From Paludisphaera mucosa (GTDB lineage: Bacteria; Planctomycetota; Planctomycetia; Isosphaerales; Isosphaeraceae), in contig NZ_JARRAG010000001.1 of the NCBI RefSeq assembly GCF_029589435.1, forward strand, positions 2,284,808 through 2,348,807: 64,000 bases of DNA. The letters run 5' to 3'. This document shows positions 1 through 8,408 of this stretch, in pieces (positions within the stretch are counted from its first letter, which is position 1; each line of letters opens with the position of its first letter). The notes below the pieces were generated by a model. That model worked only from the letters and a program-made list of their open reading frames with translations. It was not told the DNA's origin and searched no databases. The position numbers and the translations under genes were made by a program.

Positions 1-243
1 CGGGGGATCGACGTCGCCGCCAAGTTCGCGATCTATCGCCTGATCGACGAGACCGCCGCGCGGGGGGCGGGCGTCGTCGTGGTGTCGAGCGAGGTCGAGG
101 AACTCATGCTGATCTGCGACCGGATCGCCGTGATCTCCGCCGGCCGGCTCGTCGCGACCTTCGCGCGCGGCGGATGGAGCGAGGAGAAGCTCCTCGCCGC
201 GGCCTTCCAGGGATACACCAACCGAGCGGAAATGGGCGGCTGA
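1..243 (+). CDS. Sugar ABC transporter ATP-binding protein (C-terminal fragment)
   Basis: The window opens inside this gene; 80 codons and the TGA stop are visible. The reading frame holds the end of a carbohydrate-importer ATPase of the RbsA/MglA/XylG type: an H-loop-side segment VVVVSSEVEEL, then DRIAVISAGR, which in this family follows the second nucleotide-binding domain, and a short C-terminal tail. It would sit on the cytoplasmic face and drive uptake through the permease that starts 2 bases after its stop, which implies one operon with translational coupling. The sugar cannot be inferred. The Walker motifs lie outside the window, so the assignment rests on the tail and on the neighbour. 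Confidence 0.85.
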   Translation, partial: RGIDVAAKFAIYRLIDETAARGAGVVVVSSEVEELMLICDRIAVISAGRLVATFARGGWSEEKLLAAAFQGYTNRAEMGG

Positions 244-244
244 C

Positions 245-1285
245 ATGAACGACGCGACGAACGAGGCCGCGAGGGGGGCGTCGCCGGCCGGCATCGGGGG
301 CTGGCGAGGCGCGGGGGACGTCCTGGGCATGCTCGTCGTGCTCGCCGCGCTGGCCGGGCTGTTCGGGATGTTCAGCGGCCACTTCTGGTCGGCCCAGACG
401 GTCAAGACGATCGTCAATCAGTCGGCCGACCTGACCGCCGTGGCCGTCGGCATGACGCTGGTGCTGGTGATCGGCGGGATCGATTTGTCGGTCGGCTCGG
501 TCATGGCCCTGTGCGCGGCCGTGCTCGGCCTCGCCACGGTCGACTGGAACCTCCCGTTCCCCGTCGCGGTGGCCGCCTGTCTCGCCGCGGGCGCGGCCTG
601 CGGGCTGGTCAACGGATTCATCACCGTGCACTGGTCGATCCCGTCGTTCATCGTGACGCTGGGCATGCTCGAATCGGCGCGGGGGGCGACGTACCTGATC
701 ACACGCTCGGAGACCAAATACGTCGGCCCGCGGATCGAGTGGCTGGCGCGGCCGATCCCCGGCCTGGGGGCGTCGACGAGCTTCCTGATCGCCCTGGGCC
801 TGGTCGCCGCGGGCCACGTCCTCCTGACGCGAACGGTGCTCGGCCGCTACATGGTGGCGATCGGCACGAACGAGGAGGCGGTGCGGCTCTCGGGCGTCGA
901 CCCGCGGCCGACGAAGATGCTCACGTTCGTGCTCTCGGGCCTGTGCGCGGGGATCGCGGCGGTCTTCCAGGTCTCGCGCGTGTCGTCGGCCGACCCCAAC
1001 GGCGGCGTCGGCCTGGAGCTTGGGGCGATCGCGGCGGTGGTGATCGGCGGCACGAGCCTAATGGGCGGCCGCGGCTCGGTGCTGCGGAGCTTCCTCGGCG
1101 TCCTCATCATCGCCGTTTTGCAGACGGGGCTCGACCACGTCGGCGCGAGCGAGCCGGCCAAACGGCTGATCAGCGGGGCCGTGATCGTGCTCGCGGTCGT
1201 CGCCGACGTCCACCGCCGCAGCTGGGGCGGGACGATCCGGCGGGCGGTGGGCCGATTCAGGACGAAGCCTCGCCCTCCGGCCTGA
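245..1285 (+). CDS. Sugar ABC transporter permease (RbsC/XylH family)
   Basis: 346 residues, the usual length for ribose/xylose-type permeases. Several hydrophobic segments are visible, and the family signatures are present: VIGGIDLSVGSV near residues 78-89 (the conserved GGIDLSVG loop), a GxVNG stretch, AIGTNEEAVRLSGV near 206-219 (the EAA-like coupling loop) and GGTSLMGGRG near 269-278. It should form the inner-membrane channel for the ATPase encoded just upstream. No periplasmic sugar-binding protein follows, so it is probably upstream of the window. The last 29 bases overlap the convergent MFS gene. Confidence 0.9.
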   Translation: MNDATNEAARGASPAGIGGWRGAGDVLGMLVVLAALAGLFGMFSGHFWSAQTVKTIVNQSADLTAVAVGMTLVLVIGGIDLSVGSVMALCAAVLGLATVDWNLPFPVAVAACLAAGAACGLVNGFITVHWSIPSFIVTLGMLESARGATYLITRSETKYVGPRIEWLARPIPGLGASTSFLIALGLVAAGHVLLTRTVLGRYMVAIGTNEEAVRLSGVDPRPTKMLTFVLSGLCAGIAAVFQVSRVSSADPNGGVGLELGAIAAVVIGGTSLMGGRGSVLRSFLGVLIIAVLQTGLDHVGASEPAKRLISGAVIVLAVVADVHRRSWGGTIRRAVGRFRTKPRPPA

Positions 1286-2453
1286 CGTGCAACGACGGCC
1301 GGTCCCACCGCGTCGTCGCATAGACCGCGAGCGCCGCGGCGAGGAACGCGACCCCCACGCCGCACGCGCCCGCCCAGCCGTATCGGGGCCAGGCCGCGGC
1401 CCCCGCCGCCGACCCGGCCGCCCCGCCGAAGAAGAACGAGACCATGTAAACCGTGTTCAGCCTGCTCCGCGCCTCGGGGATCAGGCCGTAGATCCGCGTC
1501 TGGTTCGAGATGTGGTTGCACTGGGCCCCGACGTCCAGCAGCAAGACGCCGACGACCAGGCCCGTCAGCGAGCGGCCGAAGGCGGCCAGCACGGCGTAAG
1601 CGGCGAGCATGAGCGCGAGCCCCAGGCCGATCGACAGCCGCGGGCCGCGACGGTCGGCGAACGTCCCCACCAGGGGCGCGGCGGCCGCGCCGGCGGCCCC
1701 GACGAGCCCGAACAGGCCGACGACGTCGCTGCCGTAATGCAGCGGCGGCGTCGCCAGGTGGAACGCCAGGACCGTCCAGAAGACGCTGAACGACGCGAAC
1801 GCCAGGCCCCCGAACAGGGCCGAACTCCGCAGCGCCGGCAGGTCGCGCACCAGGCCGGCGATCGACCGCATCAGCGCCCCGTACGTCGTCCCCACGAGCG
1901 TCGGCGTCGACCGCGGCAGGGCCCGCGCCATGACGGCCATCAGCACGACCATCAGTCCGGCCGCCAGCCAGTAGACGGCCCGCCAGCCCAGGTGCGATCC
2001 CAGGAACCCGCTGGCCGTCCTCGCCAGCAGGATGCCGATCAGGAGCCCGCTCATCACCGTGCCGACGACCTTGCCGCGCTCCGACGGCTCGGCGATCGCC
2101 GCCGCGAACGGCACGAGGATCTGGGGCGTGACCGTGGCCGCCCCCAGCACCAGGCTGGCGACGGCCAGCCACGCGAAGCTCGGCGACAGGGCCACCGCCG
2201 CCAGGGCCAGGGCCGTCGCGGCGAGCAGGACGACAATCAGCCGACGCCGCTCCAGCAGGTCGCCGAGGGGGGCGAGGAACAACATCCCCAGGGCGTAGCC
2301 GACCTGCGTCGCCGTCGCGACGATCCCCATCCGCGAGGCCGGCGCGGCGAAGTCGACCCCCATGCGTTCCAGCAACGGCTGGCTATAGTAGAGGTTGGCG
2401 ACCGACAGCCCGCTGCCGACCGCCATGATCCAGACCGTCCGTCGCGTGATCAT
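1257..2453 (-). CDS. Major facilitator superfamily transporter
   Basis: About 398 residues with twelve predicted hydrophobic helices, typical of MFS drug/sugar efflux proteins (resembling the YnfM/arabinose-efflux branch). Helix 1 begins right after the chosen start with SGLSVANLYYSQPLL, and an MFS A-like loop (GDLLERRRLIV) follows helix 2. I took the ATG at 2453; a GTG at 2534 would add 27 charged residues with no visible ribosome site. The 3' end runs 29 bases into the convergent permease gene. The substrate is unknown, and nothing ties it functionally to the ABC operon. Confidence 0.85.
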   Translation of the reverse strand: MITRRTVWIMAVGSGLSVANLYYSQPLLERMGVDFAAPASRMGIVATATQVGYALGMLFLAPLGDLLERRRLIVVLLAATALALAAVALSPSFAWLAVASLVLGAATVTPQILVPFAAAIAEPSERGKVVGTVMSGLLIGILLARTASGFLGSHLGWRAVYWLAAGLMVVLMAVMARALPRSTPTLVGTTYGALMRSIAGLVRDLPALRSSALFGGLAFASFSVFWTVLAFHLATPPLHYGSDVVGLFGLVGAAGAAAAPLVGTFADRRGPRLSIGLGLALMLAAYAVLAAFGRSLTGLVVGVLLLDVGAQCNHISNQTRIYGLIPEARSRLNTVYMVSFFFGGAAGSAAGAAAWPRYGWAGACGVGVAFLAAALAVYATTRWDRPSLHVRPEGEASS

Positions 2454-2585
2454 AGACTCGGCAGGCTTCCCGTCGTGATGGAGCCGGCCCGGCGTCGCCG
2501 AGGAGCGGCGGCGCGAGCGAGCCTCGTGGGTCACGGGGCCATTGTAAGGAACGGGTCAACCGACTGCCTGGAGGAACCCACGCCG

Positions 2586-3743
2586 ATGCTCCTCATGAAA
2601 CGCCTGTCTCCCGTTCTGGCCGTCCTCCTCACGCTTTCCCCGTCGGCCGCACCGGCCCAGCAGGCCACGCAGCCCAGGGACCCGGCGGCGGGAATCCGGT
2701 TCCTCGACCTGGCCGACCAGGCCTCGCGTCAGCTCGTCGTCGATCGCGAGCAGGGGCAGTACCTTGGCCACCCGACGACGGTCCTGCTGGAGGACGGCAA
2801 GACGATCGTGACCGTCTACCCCAAGGGACACGGCAAGGGGCCGATCGTGCTGAAGCGGAGTGAGGACGGCGGCCTGACCTGGTCGGAGCGGATGCCGACC
2901 CCCGAGAACTGGACGACGTCGCAGGAGACCCCCACGATCCACCGCGTGATCGACGCGGCCGGCAAGAAGCGGCTGATCGTCTTCTCGGGCATGACGCCGA
3001 TCCGGCTCTCGGTCAGCGAGGACGACGGCCGCACCTGGTCGCCCCTCAAGAAGATCGGCGACTTCGGAGGCGTCGTCGCCATGGCCAGCGTCGAGCGGCT
3101 GAAGGACGGCCGCTACATGGCGCTCTATCACGGCGACGGCACGAACTCGCGCGAGGGGGGCAAGAAGCCGACGGCGTTCCGCGTCTACAAGACCCTCTCC
3201 GCAGACGGCGGCCTGACCTGGGGCGAACCGATCGTCATCGCCGAGGACCCCAAACTCCATTTCTGCGAGCCCGGCCTGATCCGCTCGCCCGACGGCCGGC
3301 AGATCGCCGTCTTCCTCCGCGAGAACAGCCGCGCGAAGAACTCCCACCTCATCACGTCGGACGACGAGGGCGAGACCTGGACGAAGCCGCGCGAGCTGCC
3401 CCTGGCGCTCACCGGCGACCGCCACACGGGCAAGTACGCCCCCGACGGCCGCCTCTTCGTCTCCTTCCGCGACACCGCCAAGGGGAGCCCGACCTGGGGC
3501 GACTGGGTCGCCTGGGTCGGGACCTACGACGACGTCGTCCACGGCCGCGACGGCCAGTACAAGGTCCGCCTGATGGACAACCGCCACCAGGCCGACTGCG
3601 CATACCCCGGCGTCGAGGTCCTCCCCGACGGCACGTTGGTCGCGACGACCTACGGCCACTGGACCGAGGGAGAGAAGCCCTACATCGTCTCCGTCCGACT
3701 CAGGCTCGCCGAGCTGGACGCGATGGCGAGGTCGAATCCCTGA
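2586..3743 (+). CDS. Secreted sialidase-like (Asp-box, six-bladed propeller) protein
   Basis: 385 residues. A Sec signal peptide covers residues 1-25 (hydrophobic core LAVLLTLSPSAAPAQ). Four Asp-box motifs of the SxDxGxTW type are visible near residues 92-99, 144-151, 205-212 and 258-265, the hallmark of BNR/sialidase propellers. A GGAGG ribosome site lies about 10 bases before the ATG at 2586; a second ATG at 2595 is also possible. Planctomycetes carry many such proteins for degrading or binding sialic-acid or sulfated polysaccharides, but Asp boxes are structural and the catalytic Arg triad cannot be verified by eye, so exo-alpha-sialidase activity is only a possibility. Confidence 0.8.
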   Translation: MLLMKRLSPVLAVLLTLSPSAAPAQQATQPRDPAAGIRFLDLADQASRQLVVDREQGQYLGHPTTVLLEDGKTIVTVYPKGHGKGPIVLKRSEDGGLTWSERMPTPENWTTSQETPTIHRVIDAAGKKRLIVFSGMTPIRLSVSEDDGRTWSPLKKIGDFGGVVAMASVERLKDGRYMALYHGDGTNSREGGKKPTAFRVYKTLSADGGLTWGEPIVIAEDPKLHFCEPGLIRSPDGRQIAVFLRENSRAKNSHLITSDDEGETWTKPRELPLALTGDRHTGKYAPDGRLFVSFRDTAKGSPTWGDWVAWVGTYDDVVHGRDGQYKVRLMDNRHQADCAYPGVEVLPDGTLVATTYGHWTEGEKPYIVSVRLRLAELDAMARSNP

Positions 3744-3767
3744 GCATGGGGCCGAACCCATCGTGTG

Positions 3768-3790
3768 AAAACGCGATTTTTCGCGTATTT
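3768..3790 (+). terminator. Weak terminator-like hairpin after the sialidase-like gene
   Basis: ACGCGA (3771-3776), a TTTT loop, then TCGCGT (3781-3786) and TATTTCT. It is a short six-pair stem 25 bases downstream of the stop, with A residues before and U-rich sequence after. It could end the sialidase-like transcript, but the stem is weak. Confidence 0.35.
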
Positions 3791-3933
3791 CTCGGCGGAT
3801 TTCTGTACCATTTCCGAGGAACTCGATCTCTCGCGATCCCGGACCGTCTCCCCGCACCGGCGCGAATCGGGAGGTCGTTCGGCCCGTCAACGAGCCTCGC
3901 CCGATACGGCGGGGCCATGCCGCGGAGGTCGCG

Positions 3934-5016
3934 ATGTCCGGGCTCACGCGTCGACGCTTCTGGCCCGCCTCGGCGTTTCTGCTCGCCCAGGCCCCCAACG
4001 TCCGGAAGAAGGCCCGCAAGATCCCGCGGAAGGCCGCCGGACCGCAGGCCGCGATCCGGCCCGACGAGCCCTTCGACTACCGGCCCATGGCCATGGACCC
4101 GGCCAAGTGGGACGCGAAGGGGGTCGGCACCTGGATGGTGCCCTGGTTCGGCCGCCGCGTCGTCCTGCTGACGAATTCGCCGCGGTTCGACCCGGCGGTG
4201 ATCGCCCGGTTCGTGGGTCGACTGGACGCGGGATGGGAGCTGTACGCGGACCTCGTGGGCCAGGTCCCGCGCCTGCACCACCACCTGGAGGGCCGGGGGA
4301 CGATCGCCGCCGTGCCGGGCGACCTCACCTGCGGCGGCGGCTGCGGCTACCTGGGCTCCACCGGCATCGAGGTGCAGTACTTCTACTCGGACGACTACCC
4401 GCTGGCCGTCGACCAGCCCAAGGTGTTCAAGAATTACTACTTTTATGAGATGGGCCGGAACTACTTCCTCTTCTCCGGCCAGCACTCCCAGTTCGCGACG
4501 GGCTTCGCCGTCTTCATGCGGCACGTCTGCATGGAGCTGCTGAAGCTGGACGAGGCTCCCGGCGACGCGGGGGCGGAGGCCTGGATTCGCACGCTCGAGG
4601 GCCAGATCGGCTCGACCGACCTGACCTTCCTCAGGGCGTTCACGATGCAGGGCGGCCTGTCCGAGAAGGAGCTTCGGCACGAGAAGCTGAAGGCCAATCA
4701 GACCGACATCTACGCCTCGGCCATGATGAAGCTGAGGCGCGAGGTCGGGGGCGACGGCTGGCTCCGCCGCTTCTATCAGGCGCTCGCCGGCTGCCCCGAA
4801 ATCAAGCCCGACACGCCCGAGGGGGCCCTGAAGCAAGGGCTCATCTGGTACGTCGCGGCGTCGACCGCGGCGCGGAGAGACCTGGGCATGCTGTTCGTCG
4901 ACCGCTGGCGGCTCCCCCTCGAGCCCGAGACGCGCGCGGCTCTCGCCGACGTCGACTGGGGCTCGGTCCACCCGGCGTTCGTGCTCGCCAACATCCCGGT
5001 GGGCTTTCGATTCTGA
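3934..5016 (+). CDS. Exported protein of unknown function, possibly a degenerate metallopeptidase fold
   Basis: 360 residues. The N-terminus (LTRRRFW... then AFLLAQA) resembles a short twin-arginine leader. GGAGG lies 5 bases before the ATG. I do not recognise a named family. Residues 171-177 read YEMGRNY, placed as HExxHxx would be in gluzincin/M60-like peptidases but with Y and R in place of both zinc histidines; TGFAVFMR follows at 189-196. Residues 133-139 hold a CGGGCGY cluster. The pattern suggests an inactive peptidase-like domain, which is inference only. It lies downstream of the sialidase-like gene on the same strand, 190 bases away, so it is not clearly in the same operon. Confidence 0.6.
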   Translation: MSGLTRRRFWPASAFLLAQAPNVRKKARKIPRKAAGPQAAIRPDEPFDYRPMAMDPAKWDAKGVGTWMVPWFGRRVVLLTNSPRFDPAVIARFVGRLDAGWELYADLVGQVPRLHHHLEGRGTIAAVPGDLTCGGGCGYLGSTGIEVQYFYSDDYPLAVDQPKVFKNYYFYEMGRNYFLFSGQHSQFATGFAVFMRHVCMELLKLDEAPGDAGAEAWIRTLEGQIGSTDLTFLRAFTMQGGLSEKELRHEKLKANQTDIYASAMMKLRREVGGDGWLRRFYQALAGCPEIKPDTPEGALKQGLIWYVAASTAARRDLGMLFVDRWRLPLEPETRAALADVDWGSVHPAFVLANIPVGFRF

Positions 5017-5088
5017 GCCGGCGACGAGGCCCGGCTCCCGGCGACGCCCGTGCGCGTCGCCGGCGCGGCCGGCCTTCGGCGGCGGCGT

Positions 5089-5991
5089 TCAGATCAGGCT
5101 GCGGAGCTTGGCGGCGTAGCGGGGCATGGCGGACAGGACGTCCTCCTTGGCCTCGTACTCGATGACGACGTAGCCGGCGTAGAGCGAGGCGCGGAGGATG
5201 TCGACGATCTTGCCGAGGTCGGCCTCCTCGGTCTTGCCGCCGGCGCGGTGGATCTCGGTCTTCACCTGGACATTGACCGCGTACGGGGCGAGCTGCGCGA
5301 TGTCGGCGTAGGGGTCCTCGCCCTTGAAGTTGGCCGTGTCGAGGTTGATCCCGAAGCTCGGGTGGTCGATGGCGGCGACGAACTTCAGGAGCTGTTCGGG
5401 CGTGGCCGTGATGCCGCCGTGGTTCTCGAGCGCCAGGACGATCCCCTTGGACGCGGCGTAGGGGAGCACCTCGTTGAAGCACTCGACGACCCAGCCGAAC
5501 GCGGCCTCCTCGGCCGCGTCCTTGGGGACGTTGCCGGCGAAGAACCGGATCACCGGCGCGCCGATGAACGCGGCGCGGTCGATCCACTTCTTCGCGAGCC
5601 CGAGCTGCTCGTCGCGCTTCTCGCCCGAGGGGACGCAGAAATTGTTTCCGATGGCGGTGCCCGAGACGTCCAGGCCTTCGAGGAAGGCGTGCCGCTTGAA
5701 GCGGGCGAAGTAGGCCTCGTCGGCGTCGGCGGGGAAGTAGTACGAGGTGGGCTCGACGGCGTCGAAGCCCAGGTGCCCCGCCAGGTCCACGAATCCGAAC
5801 ATGTCCATCTGCGGCGGCTTGGCCGTCAGCAGCTGGCGGTACGAGTAGGCGGCGACGCTGAGCTTGAGGTGGCTCGGCCGCTTGCGGACGATCGGGGGGA
5901 TCGCCAGGGCCGTCGAGGGCCGCAGCAGCGCGGGGGCGGCCGCCGCGGCGAGCAGCGAGCTGCGCAAAAATCCACGTCGATGAGCGTTCAT
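5089..5991 (-). CDS. Tat-exported sugar phosphate isomerase/epimerase-like TIM-barrel protein
   Basis: 300 residues from the ATG at 5991. The leader AHRRGFLRSSLLAAAAA is a clear twin-arginine signal, so the protein is folded before export. The body matches the xylose isomerase-like/AP-endonuclease 2 TIM-barrel family: LVALENHGGITAT carries the metal-binding E-N-H pattern, followed by INLDTANF (metal Asp) and, near the end, VIEYEAKED (metal Glu). Such exported isomerase-like proteins are very common in planctomycetes, often near Gfo/Idh oxidoreductases, and their substrates are mostly unknown. An upstream in-frame ATG at 6072 would put 27 residues before the leader and was not chosen. Confidence 0.82.
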   Translation of the reverse strand: MNAHRRGFLRSSLLAAAAAPALLRPSTALAIPPIVRKRPSHLKLSVAAYSYRQLLTAKPPQMDMFGFVDLAGHLGFDAVEPTSYYFPADADEAYFARFKRHAFLEGLDVSGTAIGNNFCVPSGEKRDEQLGLAKKWIDRAAFIGAPVIRFFAGNVPKDAAEEAAFGWVVECFNEVLPYAASKGIVLALENHGGITATPEQLLKFVAAIDHPSFGINLDTANFKGEDPYADIAQLAPYAVNVQVKTEIHRAGGKTEEADLGKIVDILRASLYAGYVVIEYEAKEDVLSAMPRYAAKLRSLI

Positions 5992-6133
5992 GGCTTTCGG
6001 GCCTCCAGTCGGCGGGCCGGCGGAAACGCGGTCGACCGGGACGCGGCCTTCGCCGCGCCGGCCCTTATCCACGAATCTAGCGGCCCGGCCGCCGCCCCGC
6101 CACGACCCACCGGGATTGCCGGCGTCGCCTCGA

Positions 6134-7642
6134 TCAGGAGTCGAGGTCGGAGAGCAGCTCGTTCACCTCGCGGTTGAGGAAGCGGACCTCCTCGGCGGGC
6201 GCCGGTGCGGCGTCGCGGTCCGCCTCGTCGTGGATCAGCTCGCCCCAATCCTCGCCGTCGTCCTCGCGGGGGGCCTTGCGCTCGGAGGGGTCGGCCGTCT
6301 TCCGGGCCCGCATGTAGAGCTTGATGGGCACGTCGCGGAAGGGCAGCTTCTCGCGGAAGACGTTGAGCAGGTAGCGGAGATACGTCGCGTCGAACAGCCG
6401 GGGGCTGTTGACGAACAGGACGACGGTCGGCGGGGCCGAGCCGACCTGGGTCGCGTAGTAGATCTTGGGGGCCCGGTTGTCGCGCATCGACGGGGGATGG
6501 GCCTCGACGGCCTCGCGGAGCACGCGGTTGAGAGTCCCGGTGCCGACCCGGCGGTTGGCCTGCTTGAAGAGCGCCTGCGAGAGGTTCAGCAGCGCCTTCA
6601 CGTTCTTGCCGGTCTTGGCGGTGATGAACGCCATCGGCATGTAGCTCATGTTGCGGAAGGCGTGCTGGACGACGTGCGCGAACCGGGTCATGCCCGCGCG
6701 GCCCTCGTTCTGGGCGTCCTCGTCGGCGAGCATCAGGTCCCATTTATTGATGACGAAGATGCAGGGCTTGTATTCCTTGGCGATGTAGTCGGCCAGCTGC
6801 TTGTCGAGCCGGGTGACCCCCTGGGTCGGGTCGAGGAACAGGTAGACGACGTCGGCCCGGCGCATCGACCGCTCGGCGCGGTGGATCGAGTAGAAGTCCA
6901 GGTCGTCCTTGATCTTCGCCTTCCGCTTCACGCCCGCGGTGTCGATCGCCATGAACGGCAGGCCGTCCAGCTCGAAGTGGACGTCGACCGAGTCGCGGGT
7001 GGTGCCGGGGCGTTCCGAGACGATCATCCGCTCGGCCTGGGCCAGGGTGTTGATGAAGGTCGACTTGCCGGTGTTGGGGCGGCCGACCACGGCGATCTTC
7101 ATCACGGCGTCGGCCGGCTTCTCGGATTGCTCCCAGGGGAGCAGCTTCTCGATCAGGCGGATGAGCTGGAGCTTGTTGCGGTTCTGGTGGGTCGAGACGG
7201 CGATCGGCTTGCCGCGGCCGAGCTTGTAGAACTCGCCGCCGCGGTCGTCGAACATCGGGTCGTCGGCCTTGTTCATGACCAGGATCACCGGCGTCTTCAG
7301 GTAGCGCAGGCGCTGGGCGACCAGCTCGTCGAGCGGCATCAGCTCCTCGCGGATGTCGACGACGAAGAGGATCAGGTCGGCCTCGTTCATGGCCGTGTCG
7401 ATCTGGCGCTCGACGTCCTGGTCGAGGTCGTCGCGGTCGACGATGCCGACGCCGCCGGTGTCCATCAGCTCGAAGAACCGGGGGTCGTCGTCGTCGCCGG
7501 TCTGCACGAGCGCGCCGACGCGGTCGCGGGTGACGCCGGCCACGTCGTCGACGATGGCGATCCGGCGGCCCGCGAGCCAGTTGAAGAGGGACGACTTGCC
7601 GACGTTGGGCCGGCCCACGATGACGACTTTGGGCAGAGCCAT
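6134..7642 (-). CDS. der: Ribosome-assembly GTPase Der (EngA)
   Basis: 502 residues. Two tandem GTPase domains are visible: P-loops GRPNVGKSS (residues 10-18) and GRPNTGKST (187-195), switch-II DTGG and DTAG, and NKAD and NKWD guanine-specificity motifs, followed by the KH-like domain. This is the diagnostic Der layout; the protein is required for 50S subunit maturation. The C-terminus carries an extra acidic tail of roughly 45 residues (EDDGEDWGE...) beyond the usual end. The ATG at 7642 has GGGGAG about 9 bases upstream; the frame stays open 164 codons further, but that part has no Der homology. A sigma70-like promoter sits at 7812-7841. Confidence 0.97.
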   Translation of the reverse strand: MALPKVVIVGRPNVGKSSLFNWLAGRRIAIVDDVAGVTRDRVGALVQTGDDDDPRFFELMDTGGVGIVDRDDLDQDVERQIDTAMNEADLILFVVDIREELMPLDELVAQRLRYLKTPVILVMNKADDPMFDDRGGEFYKLGRGKPIAVSTHQNRNKLQLIRLIEKLLPWEQSEKPADAVMKIAVVGRPNTGKSTFINTLAQAERMIVSERPGTTRDSVDVHFELDGLPFMAIDTAGVKRKAKIKDDLDFYSIHRAERSMRRADVVYLFLDPTQGVTRLDKQLADYIAKEYKPCIFVINKWDLMLADEDAQNEGRAGMTRFAHVVQHAFRNMSYMPMAFITAKTGKNVKALLNLSQALFKQANRRVGTGTLNRVLREAVEAHPPSMRDNRAPKIYYATQVGSAPPTVVLFVNSPRLFDATYLRYLLNVFREKLPFRDVPIKLYMRARKTADPSERKAPREDDGEDWGELIHDEADRDAAPAPAEEVRFLNREVNELLSDLDS

Positions 7643-7811
7643 AGCACGAAACTCCCCGCGAGGACCACGAAGCGAAGACGGCCCGACGTGCGTTGTTGCG
7701 GGGAGACCGACGAAGGAAGGCCGAGGCGAGGAAAGTTCCGCCCCCGGATGCGCGCACCGTCCGTTTTCACCCGATATTGCCGCGACACGAACCCATACTG
7801 GAATTGACCGC

Positions 7812-7841
7812 ATTATACGATAGGTTGCGCCCTTTTCGCAA
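7812..7841 (-). promoter_or_regulatory. Sigma70-like promoter for der
   Basis: Reading the minus strand, TTGCGA (7841-7836) is followed after 18 bases by a perfect TATAAT (7817-7812). Transcription would begin near 7805, about 160 bases before the der start codon. No competing gene lies between. Confidence 0.5.
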
Positions 7842-7883
7842 ATCCGCGCCCCGCCGCCGACCCGGGAGCCCGCCTGAATCCGC

Positions 7884-8402
7884 ATGAGCCCGCCCATGCA
7901 GAAGCCGCGACTTACGGTCCTCGACGTCGTCGCCCTGGTGATCGGCGCGGCGGTGGCGCTGATGCACCTTAGGCCCGTCGTGGAGCCCGGGTTCTCGGCG
8001 GCCGGCCTGTTCGTGGGGCTGCCGGTCTTCCTCTGGCTGGCCGCCACCGCGTCCGGGCCGTGCCTCGCCGTCGCCCGCCGGTTCGGCCCCCGAAAGCCCC
8101 TCGGCTCGCGGCTCGGCGAGGGGCTCTGGACCATCCTGGGGACGCCCTGGCTCCTGAGCGCGGCCGCTCGATCGATGCGGGGCGGGAGCGAGGGGGCCGG
8201 GAAGGTCGACTCCTGGATCCTGACCGTCGGCCTGGCGATGGCCTCATGCTGGGCCGCGGCCTCGGTCTACCACCACTGGATCGAAGCCTCGCCAGAGGAC
8301 GCGGCGCAGGTGGCCGGGGGCTCGTGGTCGAATCGCGTCGGCATGATCCTGGCGATCGCCTGGCCGATCCAGGGGGGCCTGGCCCTCATCGCGCTTTCCT
8401 GA
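7884..8402 (+). CDS. Small integral membrane protein of unknown function
   Basis: 172 residues with about four hydrophobic segments (VVALVIGAAVALMHL, SAAGLFVGLPVFLWLAAT, ILTVGLAMASCWAAAS, IGMxLAIAWPIQGGLALIAL-like) joined by a basic, glycine-rich loop. I do not recognise a family. It is transcribed divergently from der and ends 6 bases before the stop of the convergent GH57-like gene. Two in-frame starts (7884 and 7896) are possible; neither has a strong ribosome site. Confidence 0.6.
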   Translation: MSPPMQKPRLTVLDVVALVIGAAVALMHLRPVVEPGFSAAGLFVGLPVFLWLAATASGPCLAVARRFGPRKPLGSRLGEGLWTILGTPWLLSAAARSMRGGSEGAGKVDSWILTVGLAMASCWAAASVYHHWIEASPEDAAQVAGGSWSNRVGMILAIAWPIQGGLALIALS

Positions 8403-8408
8403 CGACGC

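Noticed and set aside
6134-8134. A 666-residue form of Der
   Set aside because: The additional 164 residues upstream of 7642 have no homology, cover the promoter and overlap the divergent membrane protein gene.
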